A DNA stretch of 64,000 nucleotides, taken from NCBI RefSeq assembly GCF_015708085.1, contig NZ_JADNYM010000010.1, positions 1 to 64,000 on the forward strand. Reading direction: 5' to 3'. Below, piece by piece: positions 53,664 through 62,311 of this stretch; within the stretch, counting starts at the first letter, position 1, and each line of letters opens with the position of its first letter. The notes under the pieces were generated by a model, which saw only the letters and a program-made list of their open reading frames with translations, did not search any database and was not told where the DNA came from. The translations under genes and the position numbers were made by a program. Source of the DNA: Arthrobacter terrae (GTDB lineage: Bacteria; Actinomycetota; Actinomycetes; Actinomycetales; Micrococcaceae).

Positions 53664-55784
53664 CTATCGGTCCCTGTCCGTGTCGCCGTCCCCGGCACCG
53701 CCCGTGTTGCTGCCGGCAGACGCCGCGCGGGCATACCCGGCCACGGCGTCCTGGAGGAATGCCGTAGTTTCCGCCCGCAGATCTGCCGGCTCCAACACCT
53801 GACCGCCTCCGGCGAGCCGTGCCATCAGCGCGGGGACCGCCGCAGCCCGCCCCACTTTGATGCGCACCGCGGTCCTGCCATCGGGCAGGGAGGCCTGCTC
53901 CCGTGCACTGTAGGCCCCCGCGACCCACTGCGCGGAACCATCCAAAGCGATCACTACGTCCAGATCCTTAGTCCCCGGTGTAAAGGCGCTTTCCGGCAAC
54001 GGCGCGTTCACCGGCAGCTCGTGCGCAGCGGCGGCCTCCCCGGTGGGATAAGCGGTCCGGATATTATCCAGCCGGAAATTGCGCAACCCGTGGGCAGAGG
54101 TGCACCACGCTTCCACGTACCAGTGCGAATCCAGGGAAAAAATCCGTAACGGCTCAATCACCCTGTCCGTCAGTTCGTCGCGGACGGGAACAAAGTAGCT
54201 GATCCGCACCCGCGCACCGCCAGTGACCGCCCGCTGCAGGACGGACAGCGTGGGCAGGGACGCCCGCGGGGTAATCCGGGCCTGCACCACCTCCGCAAGC
54301 CAGGCGTCCGAGCCCGCAATATTCCGCACGCTCTCCAGCACCGACCGCAGTGTCTGATTGCCGCCGTCGTCCGGAAGCGCGCCGTCGTCCGGGAGCGACT
54401 GCAATGCTTCCAGCCCGACCAAAAGCGCGCAGGCTTCCTGCTGTGTCAGGCGCAGGGGTCTGGCCAGTTCGTCAGCGTCCCGGATGAAGACCGATCCCTC
54501 GTCCCATCGGACGTCAATCAACTCCCCGTGTTGGTAACCGGGCAGGCCGCAGACCGAGAGCAGCGCCAGGTCCGCCTCCAGCTCAGACAAACCGATGCCG
54601 AATTCCTCGGCGACGGTGGCTGCTTCGATACCGGAGTTCTGCACGAGAAAGGGCACCAGATCCAGGAGCCTTCGCAGCCGGTCTTCGCTGGTTGGCTTTG
54701 GCCGGCGCGGCACCGGCGGCCGGGAGAAGTCGGCCGCCGGAGCGCCGTTGGCGGCGATCTTGGCTGCGCCTTTGAGCCGACGCAGCACCGCAGCGCGCAG
54801 AACGGGTGGTGCAAGAACGACGACGGCGGCACCCATGGCGGCAAGGTCGTCGGCCAGCAGCTCCGGCTCACGGTAGGGAACCGTGACACGGTCCCAGCCT
54901 TCCCGCTGCGCCGGCTCGCCGGTTTCGGTTGGCTTGGGGTCGGTTGGCTTGGGGTCGGTTGGCTTGGGGTCGGTTGGCTGACCCGCTGGATGGCTGGCGG
55001 CCAGTTCGCGAAGCAGCCGGCCGCGTCCGTCCGGCAGCTCCAGGACGGCCTCGCTTAGCGGCCCGGATCCCAACGAGTCCAGGACCGCTGCCATATCAAA
55101 ATTTTCCGGTCGACTAAACGTCGCCTTACGGTCAATGCGGACGTTAGAGGTGATTCGGGACAGGCGATAGAGCCGTTGTTCGCTCCGCCTGACGTCCCGT
55201 CCGCTCAGATACCACTGACCGTATTTGTTGCCCAGCCCCCAGGGCTCCACCTGCCGCTGAACTGTCCGGACATCCTGAGAGCGCCGATAGGAAAAGGTCA
55301 CGCGTTGATGATTGAGCAGGGCATCCCACAGCGGATCGAAGGCAGCTTCCGTGGTGCGCATCCGGGTCGCAATCACCGGCGCCGAGGCCGCCGGCTGGGC
55401 CTGGGCCACCGTCTCGAGCTTACGAAGCGCCCGGGCCGCAGCCGAGCCCAACGATGCCTGCTCCCACACTCTGGCAGCCAGCGAAAGGACGGCCAGGCCT
55501 TCGGGGTCCAGCCGGATCTGCGGCAACCGGTAGTCCTGCGGCCGGATCAGATACTTCCAGGCATCATCGCCCTCACCATGCGGGTCCCGCAGACTGGTAA
55601 TTGGAATCCCGAGGTTCTTCAGATGCGTCTTATCCCGTTCAAACATCCGGCCAAAGGCATCGTCAGAAGACGTTGGATCGTAGCCGTTGATCCGGTTGCG
55701 CAGGAAATCGCGGCTGCGCCCGTACTTGGTGCCGAGCAGCGCGATTACCAGATTCATCAGGCGTTCAGTGGAAGATACAGACAC
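53664..55784 (-). CDS. pafBC: PafBC fused WYL-domain transcriptional regulator
   Basis: A 706-residue fusion of PafB and PafC. The N-terminal helix-turn-helix is ERLMNLVIALLGTKYGRSRD near residue 7. The first WYL domain has EPWGLGNKYGQWYLSGRDVR near 187. A Pro/Thr linker (about 268-288) contains three copies of PTDPK. The second half has a helix-turn-helix (SEDRLRRLLDLVPFLVQNSG near 365) and a second WYL domain with IEPLRIFSLDSHWYVEAWCT near 545. PafBC activates the mycobacterial DNA-damage response in proteins of this class. A natural fusion is known in Arthrobacter aurescens. GTG start at 55784. Confidence 0.92.
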   Translation of the reverse strand: MSVSSTERLMNLVIALLGTKYGRSRDFLRNRINGYDPTSSDDAFGRMFERDKTHLKNLGIPITSLRDPHGEGDDAWKYLIRPQDYRLPQIRLDPEGLAVLSLAARVWEQASLGSAAARALRKLETVAQAQPAASAPVIATRMRTTEAAFDPLWDALLNHQRVTFSYRRSQDVRTVQRQVEPWGLGNKYGQWYLSGRDVRRSEQRLYRLSRITSNVRIDRKATFSRPENFDMAAVLDSLGSGPLSEAVLELPDGRGRLLRELAASHPAGQPTDPKPTDPKPTDPKPTETGEPAQREGWDRVTVPYREPELLADDLAAMGAAVVVLAPPVLRAAVLRRLKGAAKIAANGAPAADFSRPPVPRRPKPTSEDRLRRLLDLVPFLVQNSGIEAATVAEEFGIGLSELEADLALLSVCGLPGYQHGELIDVRWDEGSVFIRDADELARPLRLTQQEACALLVGLEALQSLPDDGALPDDGGNQTLRSVLESVRNIAGSDAWLAEVVQARITPRASLPTLSVLQRAVTGGARVRISYFVPVRDELTDRVIEPLRIFSLDSHWYVEAWCTSAHGLRNFRLDNIRTAYPTGEAAAAHELPVNAPLPESAFTPGTKDLDVVIALDGSAQWVAGAYSAREQASLPDGRTAVRIKVGRAAAVPALMARLAGGGQVLEPADLRAETTAFLQDAVAGYARAASAGSNTGGAGDGDTDRDR
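54926..54979. repeat. 15-base tandem repeat, about 3.6 copies, inside pafBC
   Basis: The unit CGGTTGGCTTGGGGT repeats at 54926, 54941 and 54956 with a partial fourth copy. Read on the minus strand it encodes PTDPK in the linker between the PafB and PafC halves. Copy number may vary between strains. Confidence 0.85.
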
Positions 55785-55850
55785 ACCCGCCAGAGTACTA
55801 GATCAGCGCAGAAAAGCGGCGCCCCGGACGACCGGGACACCGCCTTGCAC

Positions 55851-55869
55851 GCCGCAAGGGCCTTGCGGC
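55851..55869 (-). terminator. Possible terminator after the small FKBP gene
   Basis: GCCGCAA-GGGCC-TTGCGGC forms a 7-pair stem directly after the FKBP stop. No clear T-run follows, so it is uncertain. Confidence 0.4.
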
Positions 55870-55875
55870 TTGGCC

Positions 55876-56274
55876 TTAGGCCCGTAGCCCCACCAGATCC
55901 ACCACAAAGATCAGTGCTTCGTTCGGGCCAATTGCCCCACCTGCACCGCGTTCACCATAGGCGAGCCCGGAGGGAATCTCCAGCCGGCGCCGACCGCCTA
56001 CCTTCATGCCCAGCAGCCCCTGATCCCAGCCCTGGATGACTTGGCCTACGCCGGCCTTGAAGTCCAGAGGCGCTCCACGGCCCCACGATGAATCGAATTC
56101 CTCGCCGCTGGAGAACGCCACTCCCACGTAGTGTGCGGAGACCGTATTTCCCGCCTGGACCTCAGGTCCGGAACCCTCGATCAGATCCTCAATCAGCAGA
56201 TCCGTGGGGACCTCGTGGTCCGGAAAATCGATTTCCGGCTTCTGGCGGTCATATTCGCGCTGTCCAAAAGACAT
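55876..56274 (-). CDS. FKBP-type peptidyl-prolyl isomerase
   Basis: A 132-residue cytoplasmic FKBP. It has LIEDLIEGSGPEVQAGNTVS, HYVGVAFSSGEEFDSSWGRG near residue 48, QVIQGWDQGLLGMKVGGRRR near 78, IPSGLAYGERGAG, and IFVVDLVGL. The main FK506-site residues (Tyr, Phe, Asp, Trp of VIQGWDQ, Tyr) are all present. It should speed proline isomerisation during folding. It is 58 bases after the lipoprotein FKBP gene and belongs to the same strand run, with pafBC beyond it. Confidence 0.92.
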   Translation of the reverse strand: MSFGQREYDRQKPEIDFPDHEVPTDLLIEDLIEGSGPEVQAGNTVSAHYVGVAFSSGEEFDSSWGRGAPLDFKAGVGQVIQGWDQGLLGMKVGGRRRLEIPSGLAYGERGAGGAIGPNEALIFVVDLVGLRA

Positions 56275-56332
56275 GGTGCTCCTTCTAATAATGGGGGATG
56301 AGTGCGGGGGCGGCCCGGAAAAAGTGCAGCCG

Positions 56333-57298
56333 TTACTGAACGCCGAGAATGTCGACTACGAATACGAGATCGCCATCCGGCTGGCCGGCGGTGGGATTCG
56401 GGTAACCCAGAGCCTTGGGGATGACCAGCAGAACGCGTGATCCGACGGTCTTGCCGGTCAGGCCCTGCGTCCAGCCCTGAATGACCCGGTTGAGAGGGAA
56501 CGTGGCCGTCTGACCGCGGGCAAAGCTGGAATCGAAGGTTTTGCCATCCTTGTACGTCACGCCGACGTAGTTGGCAACGATCGTGTCGGTCGCCTTAACT
56601 GCCTGGCCCTTGCCCACAATCAAATCCTGTGCCACGAGCGAGGTCGAGGCCGGAGTGGTGGGAATCGTGATCTGTGGAACGCCCTTGTCATCGTCCTTGA
56701 CCGCAGGCAGGCCGGCTGGCGGAGTGACCGCATCCCCCTCCGGCTTGGACAACGGCTTGGCGACATCTTTTGCCGACTCGATCAGGAAGACGACCAGCTG
56801 GGCCGGAGCTGCCGGCTGGCTCGGTGCTGCGCTGCTGCCCGGAACTTCCGGCGTCGCAGGCCGGGCATAAGCGATCTGGGAACCGACGTTGGCACCGACG
56901 AAGGTGTTGTAAACAAGCGGATTATTCTGTTCGAACGCGGCGTCAAAAACGTACGGGGCGCCGGTGGGGTCAGCGTAGCTGTTGCCCGGAGAGGTTCCGT
57001 CTTCGGCGTTGAAATCTATTTCCCGCAGGGTGAGGGACTGTCCGGCGTTGATTTTCGCGCCGTCACCCTCGGAAACAACCTTGATTGACTCGGCCGTGAC
57101 CTTCAGCGGTTTGTCGAACTCCACCTTGGGAGCCTCGCCCTTGGCACCCGGTGTGACCTTGACGGATGCCAAGTCCTCAGCATGGGCGGCCGGCACGCTG
57201 ACAGCAGGCGTCGACGACGCCCCGTCTGTGGAGTCTGCGGCACCGCAGGCGCTGAGCAGCAGCAGCGCGGGCAGGAATAGTGCAAGAAGTCGGCGCAC
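56333..57298 (-). CDS. Two-domain FKBP-type isomerase lipoprotein
   Basis: A 321-residue exported lipoprotein. GTG 57298 begins a signal peptide ending in the lipobox LLLSAC. Residues about 35-180 form a degenerate FKBP-like domain (LASVKVTPGAKGEAPKVEFD and so on) without active-site residues. Residues about 225-321 are a complete FKBP domain with DLIVGKGQAVKATDTIVANY, VGVTYKDGKTFDSSFARG, RVIQGWTQGLTGKTVGSRVL and LVFVVDILGVQ. It probably folds exported proteins at the membrane surface. It is preceded by the pafA terminator and followed by the small FKBP gene. The frame opens 24 codons earlier without a signal sequence. Confidence 0.88.
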   Translation of the reverse strand: MRRLLALFLPALLLLSACGAADSTDGASSTPAVSVPAAHAEDLASVKVTPGAKGEAPKVEFDKPLKVTAESIKVVSEGDGAKINAGQSLTLREIDFNAEDGTSPGNSYADPTGAPYVFDAAFEQNNPLVYNTFVGANVGSQIAYARPATPEVPGSSAAPSQPAAPAQLVVFLIESAKDVAKPLSKPEGDAVTPPAGLPAVKDDDKGVPQITIPTTPASTSLVAQDLIVGKGQAVKATDTIVANYVGVTYKDGKTFDSSFARGQTATFPLNRVIQGWTQGLTGKTVGSRVLLVIPKALGYPNPTAGQPDGDLVFVVDILGVQ

Positions 57299-57404
57299 GG
57301 AAACACTTTCGTCGATGACAGGTGGGGATTGGTACTCGGAACGGCGGCGCCTGGGCACACCGAACTCCAAAGCAGTTTAGCGGACCCACCTGAGTGTTCG
57401 CTCA

Positions 57405-57434
57405 AAAAGCGTTCCGACGCGCTAGAAGCGCGTC
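57405..57434 (-). terminator. Rho-independent terminator after pafA
   Basis: On the minus strand, GACGCGC-TTCTA-GCGCGTC (a perfect 7-pair stem with a 5-base loop, 57416-57434) is followed within seven bases by TTTTT. It overlaps the pafA stop codon. Confidence 0.7.
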
Positions 57435-58809
57435 ACTGCGCCTCCCGGTCGATGGACGCGATCAGCGCGTCGACGCGCTCATCGGTGCTGGCAAAGGGGT
57501 CTTTACACAGCACAGTCTGGTGCGAGCGGTCATTGAGCTTCAGGTGCACCCAGTCCACGGTGTAATCCCGCCCTGCCTCCTGCGCCTTACGAACGAAGTC
57601 CCCCCGCAGCTTGGCACGGGTGCTTTGCGGCGGAACGTCGACTGCGGCTTTTATCTCGGCGTCGCTGACGATGCGGGCCACCGATCCACGGGTGCGCAGA
57701 ATATTAAAGAGGCCGCGATTGGCGGAAATGTCATGATAAGTCAGGTCCAGCTGGGCGACCCGCGGTGAATCCAGTCCAAGCCCGTTCCGGATCCGGTAAC
57801 CGTCTACCAGTTTCTTCTTGATGGCCCAGTCAATTTCGGTGTCAATAGCGCTGTAGTCCTGGGTCTCAATCGCGTCCAACGCCCTGCCCCAGAGGTCCAG
57901 AATCTGCGGGACGTAATCGTTGTGGGCACCCTCCCGGGCGACAAAGGCTGTGACAACGGTGAGGAATTCGCGCTGGATCTCCAGTGCGGACAGCTCGCGG
58001 CCATTTGCCATTTTGACCGGTTGCCGGCCGGTGAGGTCGTGGGAAATCTCCCGGATGCTGCGAATGGGGTTTTCCATCCGCATGTCGCGCATTATGACAC
58101 CCTTTTCCACCATACGCAGTATGAGGTCCACGGTGCCGACCTTCAACAAAGTTGTCGTCTCGGACATGTTGGAATCGCCGACTATGACGTGCAACCGCCG
58201 GTAGAACTCGGCATCGGCGTGTGGTTCATCGCGCGTATTAATGATTGGACGCGACCTGGTGGTGGCCGAAGAGACGCCTTCCCAAATGTGATCTGCCCGT
58301 TGGGAGAACGCAAAAGCAGCGCCGCGCCCGGTGTTCAGGACCTTGCCGGCCCCGGCGATCAGCTGGCGGGTAACCAGGAACGGAATGAGGATCTCGGCAA
58401 GTCGGGCAAATTCGCCGCGGCGTGGAATCAGGTAGTTCTCATGGCTGCCATAGGAGTTTCCGGCAGAATCGGTGTTGTTCTTGAACAGGAAGATTTTTCC
58501 CTCGAAGCCCTCCTGCTGCAATCGGCCCTGCGCTTCCTGCACCAGGTCGTCAAGAATAAGCGTGCCGGCCTGGTCGTGGGCTATCAGCGCCGCGATGTCA
58601 TCACATTCGGCGGTGGCATATTCCGGATGCGATCCGACATCCAGGTACAAACGGGACCCGTTGGTCAGGAATACGTTGGAGGACCTCCCCCAGCTGACCA
58701 CCTTGCGGAACAGGTAGCGGGCCACCTCTTCCGGAGACAGCGGGCGCGATCCCGGGCTGGAATAGGAAATACCAAACTCAGTTTCAATGCCGAAAATGCG
58801 CTTGTCCAT
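57433..58809 (-). CDS. pafA: Pup-protein ligase PafA
   Basis: A 458-residue ATP-dependent ligase that joins the Pup C-terminal Glu to substrate lysines for proteasomal delivery. Visible features are [14 protein letters not shown] (E9 and E11), [19 protein letters not shown] with catalytic Asp57, [20 protein letters not shown] near 108, [20 protein letters not shown] near 195, and a C-terminal [20 protein letters not shown]. It is homologous to Dop but lacks Dop's extra loop. It follows prcA by 2 bases, so prcB-prcA-pafA are one unit. A terminator follows. Confidence 0.95.
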   Translation of the reverse strand: MDKRIFGIETEFGISYSSPGSRPLSPEEVARYLFRKVVSWGRSSNVFLTNGSRLYLDVGSHPEYATAECDDIAALIAHDQAGTLILDDLVQEAQGRLQQEGFEGKIFLFKNNTDSAGNSYGSHENYLIPRRGEFARLAEILIPFLVTRQLIAGAGKVLNTGRGAAFAFSQRADHIWEGVSSATTRSRPIINTRDEPHADAEFYRRLHVIVGDSNMSETTTLLKVGTVDLILRMVEKGVIMRDMRMENPIRSIREISHDLTGRQPVKMANGRELSALEIQREFLTVVTAFVAREGAHNDYVPQILDLWGRALDAIETQDYSAIDTEIDWAIKKKLVDGYRIRNGLGLDSPRVAQLDLTYHDISANRGLFNILRTRGSVARIVSDAEIKAAVDVPPQSTRAKLRGDFVRKAQEAGRDYTVDWVHLKLNDRSHQTVLCKDPFASTDERVDALIASIDREAQ

Positions 58810-58811
58810 GG

Positions 58812-59552
58812 TTATCCGGCCGCCTCTTCTGCCAACAGGCCAAGGATGTCGCGCTCGCTGAGCCGTCGGAAGGCCCGCTTTACACCACGGTTGGTCTCCG
58901 AGTCCCGGTCCAGCACCGCCACTTCCAGGCTGCCGGCAGGACTTTTCGTCGGGGCGCCCACCTGTTCACCGGCGGCTGCCGGGGTTCCGAGCCCGAGTGC
59001 GGCAACGGCCCGACGAATGGTGCCGGCAAACCCCGCTGACGCATCCCAGCTGCCGCCGACTGCCTCCGCTACTGTCTCCGCCTGGCCCCCCATCACCACG
59101 AATCCGTAGGCATCGGCGATCGATCCGTCGAAAGTCAACCGATACAAGTGGTCCTCCCCTTGGTTCCGGCCCACCTCCGCCACAGCAAGTTCCACCTCAA
59201 ACGGCTTCTGTTCGGCGGTGAAGACGGCTCCCAAACTTTGCGCATACACGCTGGCCAGCCCCCTTGCCGTGACATCCTCGCGGTCATAGGAATAGCCTCG
59301 GACATCGGCGTACCGGACTCCAGCCTGCCGCAGGCTTTCAAACTCGTTGTACTTACCCACTGCGGCAAAGGCGATCTTGTCGTAAATTTCACCGATCTTA
59401 TGCAGCGACGGCGACGGGTTCTCGGCCACCAGCGCGATACCCTCCGCGCAGCTGATGACGACGACAGAGCGCCCGCGCGCTATCCCCTTTCGCGCGAAAT
59501 CCGCTCGGTCCTTCATCATCTGTTCCGGAGAAACGTAGAATTGCTGCGTCAT
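58812..59552 (-). CDS. prcA: 20S proteasome alpha subunit
   Basis: A 246-residue alpha subunit forming the outer rings and gate of the core. Signs are the N-terminal [78 protein letters not shown] and an [19 protein letters not shown] near 125. The frame opens 17 codons earlier, but ATG 59550-59552 lies one base past the prcB TGA and gives the family N-terminus. No Thr nucleophile, as expected. It is followed by pafA with a 2-base gap. Confidence 0.95.
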   Translation of the reverse strand: MTQQFYVSPEQMMKDRADFARKGIARGRSVVVISCAEGIALVAENPSPSLHKIGEIYDKIAFAAVGKYNEFESLRQAGVRYADVRGYSYDREDVTARGLASVYAQSLGAVFTAEQKPFEVELAVAEVGRNQGEDHLYRLTFDGSIADAYGFVVMGGQAETVAEAVGGSWDASAGFAGTIRRAVAALGLGTPAAAGEQVGAPTKSPAGSLEVAVLDRDSETNRGVKRAFRRLSERDILGLLAEEAAG

Positions 59553-59553
59553 C

Positions 59554-60390
59554 TCAGGCCTCCCGGGCCAGCAGCGCGCGGGCAGCCACGACGGTCTCGA
59601 CAACAGAAGCGAGCTCGCGTTCGCTCACCTTGCTGGAGCCGGTACGGGTCACGGTGTACACAATGGGCCAGAGCCGGCGCACCATGTCCGGCCCCCCGGT
59701 GGCGGAATCGTCGTCGGAGGCGTCATAGAGGGATTCCACCGCTATGCGCACCGCTTCATCCTCCGTCATGTTCGGGCGCCACAGCTTTTTTAACGCGCCG
59801 CGGGCAAAGACGGATCCGGATCCGACGCTGTGGTGTTCCAATTCCTCATAGCGCCCTCCGGTGACGTCGTAGGAGAACAGCCGGCCAACGGATCGTCCGG
59901 CATCAAAGCCGGCAAAGAGCGGGATGACGGCCAGCCCCTGCATCGCCATCGGCAGATTTGCCCGGATCATTGCCCCAAGGCGGTTCGCCTTCCCCTCCAG
60001 GCTAAGCAGCGTACCCTCGATCTTCTCGTAGTGTTCCAGCTCGACCTGGAACAACCGCGTGATGTCAATGGCGATGCCGGCTGTACCGGCGATGCCCAGC
60101 ACCGAATACTGGTCCGCCGGAAATACCTTTTCAATATGCCGGCTGGCAATCATCGAGCCCATCGTGGCGCGGCGGTCTCCCGCCATCACCACGCCGCCGG
60201 CGAATGAGAGCGCGACTATGGTGGTCGCGTGCGGGACGGCCGGCAGGTTCCCCTCCGGCAGGGCACGGGCCGTCGGACCCATGCCATATGGCAACAGGTC
60301 GGGACGGGACTGGGCCAGGTGTTCGCTGAAGGATGAGGTTGCTGCGGCGGATACCCGTCCGGCCGTTGATTCCCGGGAGATGTTGGCCAT
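59554..60390 (-). CDS. prcB: 20S proteasome beta subunit
   Basis: A 278-residue catalytic subunit. Residues 1-55 are the propeptide, removed on assembly; the predicted mature N-terminus is Thr56 in [16 protein letters not shown]. Other signs are [60 protein letters not shown] and [15 protein letters not shown] near 190. It is co-transcribed with pup and prcA (8 bases from the pup stop, 1 base to prcA). Confidence 0.95.
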   Translation of the reverse strand: MANISRESTAGRVSAAATSSFSEHLAQSRPDLLPYGMGPTARALPEGNLPAVPHATTIVALSFAGGVVMAGDRRATMGSMIASRHIEKVFPADQYSVLGIAGTAGIAIDITRLFQVELEHYEKIEGTLLSLEGKANRLGAMIRANLPMAMQGLAVIPLFAGFDAGRSVGRLFSYDVTGGRYEELEHHSVGSGSVFARGALKKLWRPNMTEDEAVRIAVESLYDASDDDSATGGPDMVRRLWPIVYTVTRTGSSKVSERELASVVETVVAARALLAREA

Positions 60391-60398
60391 TGAGTTCC

Positions 60399-60605
60399 TT
60401 ACTGTCCGCCCTTTTGGACAAAGCCCCGGACAAACTCTTCGGCATTGGATTCCAGCACGCCGTCGATTTCATCCAAAAGGTCATCCAGTCCCTCCGTCGC
60501 GGCGGTGGATTGCGCCGTGGCAGGGGCCGGCGGAGTGGAATCCCCGTGAGCCTCTTCTTCTTCGGTGCGTCCGGCAGTGTTCTTCTGTTCCTGACCAGCC
60601 ATCAT
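60399..60605 (-). CDS. pup: Prokaryotic ubiquitin-like protein Pup
   Basis: A 68-residue disordered modifier. The acidic middle ([20 protein letters not shown]) binds the ATPase coiled coil, and the protein ends [10 protein letters not shown]. The last residue is Gln, so Dop must deamidate it to Glu before PafA can use it. Two starts are possible (60605 or the next ATG at 60602). It lies 50 bases downstream of dop and 8 bases before prcB. Confidence 0.95.
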   Translation of the reverse strand: MMAGQEQKNTAGRTEEEEAHGDSTPPAPATAQSTAATEGLDDLLDEIDGVLESNAEEFVRGFVQKGGQ

Positions 60606-60655
60606 GATCCCCTTTCAAGCGTTCGTCCTGATGCCATCCTGTCACGAACCCTGTC

Positions 60656-62287
60656 TTAGCGGGGAGCGTCCAGCAGCTCAGACAGGAAGTCTGCGGCGTC
60701 AGCGTGCCGGTCGAACAGGGCGCCGGTGAGCGCACGTGTGCCGCGTAATGGTTCCCGCGTAGGGACCCGCTGCAGCCGGCGCTCGCCCGGAAGTTCAAAA
60801 ATGACCGAGTCCCAGCTGGCCCCGATGACATGGGCGCCGTAACGCTGGATGCACCGGCCGCGAAAATATGCCCTGGTATCTTCCGGCGGTTGGCTTACGG
60901 CGTGTGCGATCTCTTCGTCGGAAACCAGCCGGTCGAGTCTGCCCCGGGACAATAAGCGGTAATACAGACCCTTTTCCGGGCGGACATCGGACCACTGCAG
61001 ATCTATCAGGGCCAGCCGGGGGTCATTCCACGCCAGCGAATCCCTATCCCGGTACTGCTGCAGCAGGGATAGCTTGGCCGCCCACTCCACTGACCGCGCC
61101 GCCGCTGCCGGTCCGGCTGCCAACTGCGTGAGCACTTCCTCCCAGCGCCGCAGGACTTCATGCGTATATCCGTCGCCGCCGTTGACTGCGCCGGCGCCGG
61201 TCCGGCTGACATGGCCAATGGCGGCATCGAGGAACATCCACTGGATATCCAGCGCCGACATCTGCCGTCCGTCCGTCAGCCTGAGCAGGCCCTCCAGCGC
61301 CGTGTCGTGACTGACCTGGCGAAGAGATTGAACGGGGTGTTGGATCTGCAGCTGGGGAACCGTGCCGTGCTCGATCATGTCCAGCACCAGCGATGTGGTG
61401 CCGAATTTGAGAAAATTGGAGACCTGGCTGAGGTTCGCGTCACCAATGATTACATGCAGCCTGCGGTATTTTTCCGCCGTCGCGTGTGGTTCGTCCCGGG
61501 TGTTGATAATCGGTCTGCGGATGGTGGTTTCCAGCCCCACCTCCGCCTCGAAGAAATCCGCCCGCTGGCTCAGCTGGAAACCCGATTCAGCGCCGTCCTG
61601 CCCCAGACCTACCCGTCCGGCTCCGCAGATCAGCGCACGGGTGACGAAGAACGGCGTCAGTCCGGAAACTATGTCGGAAAAAGGCACCTGACGGGGCATC
61701 AGGTAGTTTTCGTGGCTGCCGTAGGAGACGGACTTATTATCCGTGTTGTTTTTGTACAGGCTGATGTCCGGCAGCCCGGGGGTGCGCGCTATCTGCCGCA
61801 CCGCCGCCAGGACCACCTGGTCCCCGGCTGCATCCCACACCACGGCGTCACGTGGATTGGTTACTTCCGGGCTGGAGTACTCCGGATGGGCGTGGTCCAC
61901 GTAGAGCCGGGCGCCATTACCGAGCACCATATTCATCATCAGCGGGCCAGTCCGGTCCCCCTCCGGATCGAGATTGGCCGGATCGCGGTCGGGATCCGGT
62001 TCACCGCCCTCCAGTGCTATCTGGGCGGCCGTCAATTCATCGGGACGATCCGTCAGCTGCGACGGATACGCCAACTCCCGCGGCATCGACCAGCCCCGCG
62101 CATCGGCCAGCGGATCCTCATCCGTGTAGTCCCAGCGCGCCTCGGCTCCGCCGGCCGCCCGCTCGCCCGTCACCAGCGCGTAGGCATGCACCACTTGGCT
62201 GGAGAGCCACGTGGCATTACTTCCAGGAGCCGACGGCGCATGGATCCCATACTCCGTCTCCGCCCCCATCACCCGCACGGCTGTCAC
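60656..62287 (-). CDS. dop: Pup deamidase/depupylase Dop
   Basis: A 543-residue enzyme that deamidates the Pup C-terminal Gln and can remove Pup from substrates. Visible features are VMGAETEYGIHAP near residue 7, MMNMVLGNGARLYVDHAHPE near 115 (with the catalytic Asp and a DHAHPEYSS block), [20 protein letters not shown] near 188, [20 protein letters not shown] near 255, and a C-terminal domain. The region around 45-110 is longer than in PafA, as is typical of Dop. The GTG at 62287 has weak support; ATG 62269 is an alternative. It lies 25 bases downstream of the arc stop. Confidence 0.93.
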   Translation of the reverse strand: MTAVRVMGAETEYGIHAPSAPGSNATWLSSQVVHAYALVTGERAAGGAEARWDYTDEDPLADARGWSMPRELAYPSQLTDRPDELTAAQIALEGGEPDPDRDPANLDPEGDRTGPLMMNMVLGNGARLYVDHAHPEYSSPEVTNPRDAVVWDAAGDQVVLAAVRQIARTPGLPDISLYKNNTDNKSVSYGSHENYLMPRQVPFSDIVSGLTPFFVTRALICGAGRVGLGQDGAESGFQLSQRADFFEAEVGLETTIRRPIINTRDEPHATAEKYRRLHVIIGDANLSQVSNFLKFGTTSLVLDMIEHGTVPQLQIQHPVQSLRQVSHDTALEGLLRLTDGRQMSALDIQWMFLDAAIGHVSRTGAGAVNGGDGYTHEVLRRWEEVLTQLAAGPAAAARSVEWAAKLSLLQQYRDRDSLAWNDPRLALIDLQWSDVRPEKGLYYRLLSRGRLDRLVSDEEIAHAVSQPPEDTRAYFRGRCIQRYGAHVIGASWDSVIFELPGERRLQRVPTREPLRGTRALTGALFDRHADAADFLSELLDAPR

Positions 62288-62311
62288 AGCAAACCCCTCA
62301 TGGCAGATCCG

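Noticed and set aside
54926-54979. Possible CRISPR-like repeats
   Set aside because: Units are 15 bases, contiguous without spacers, and encode a protein linker.
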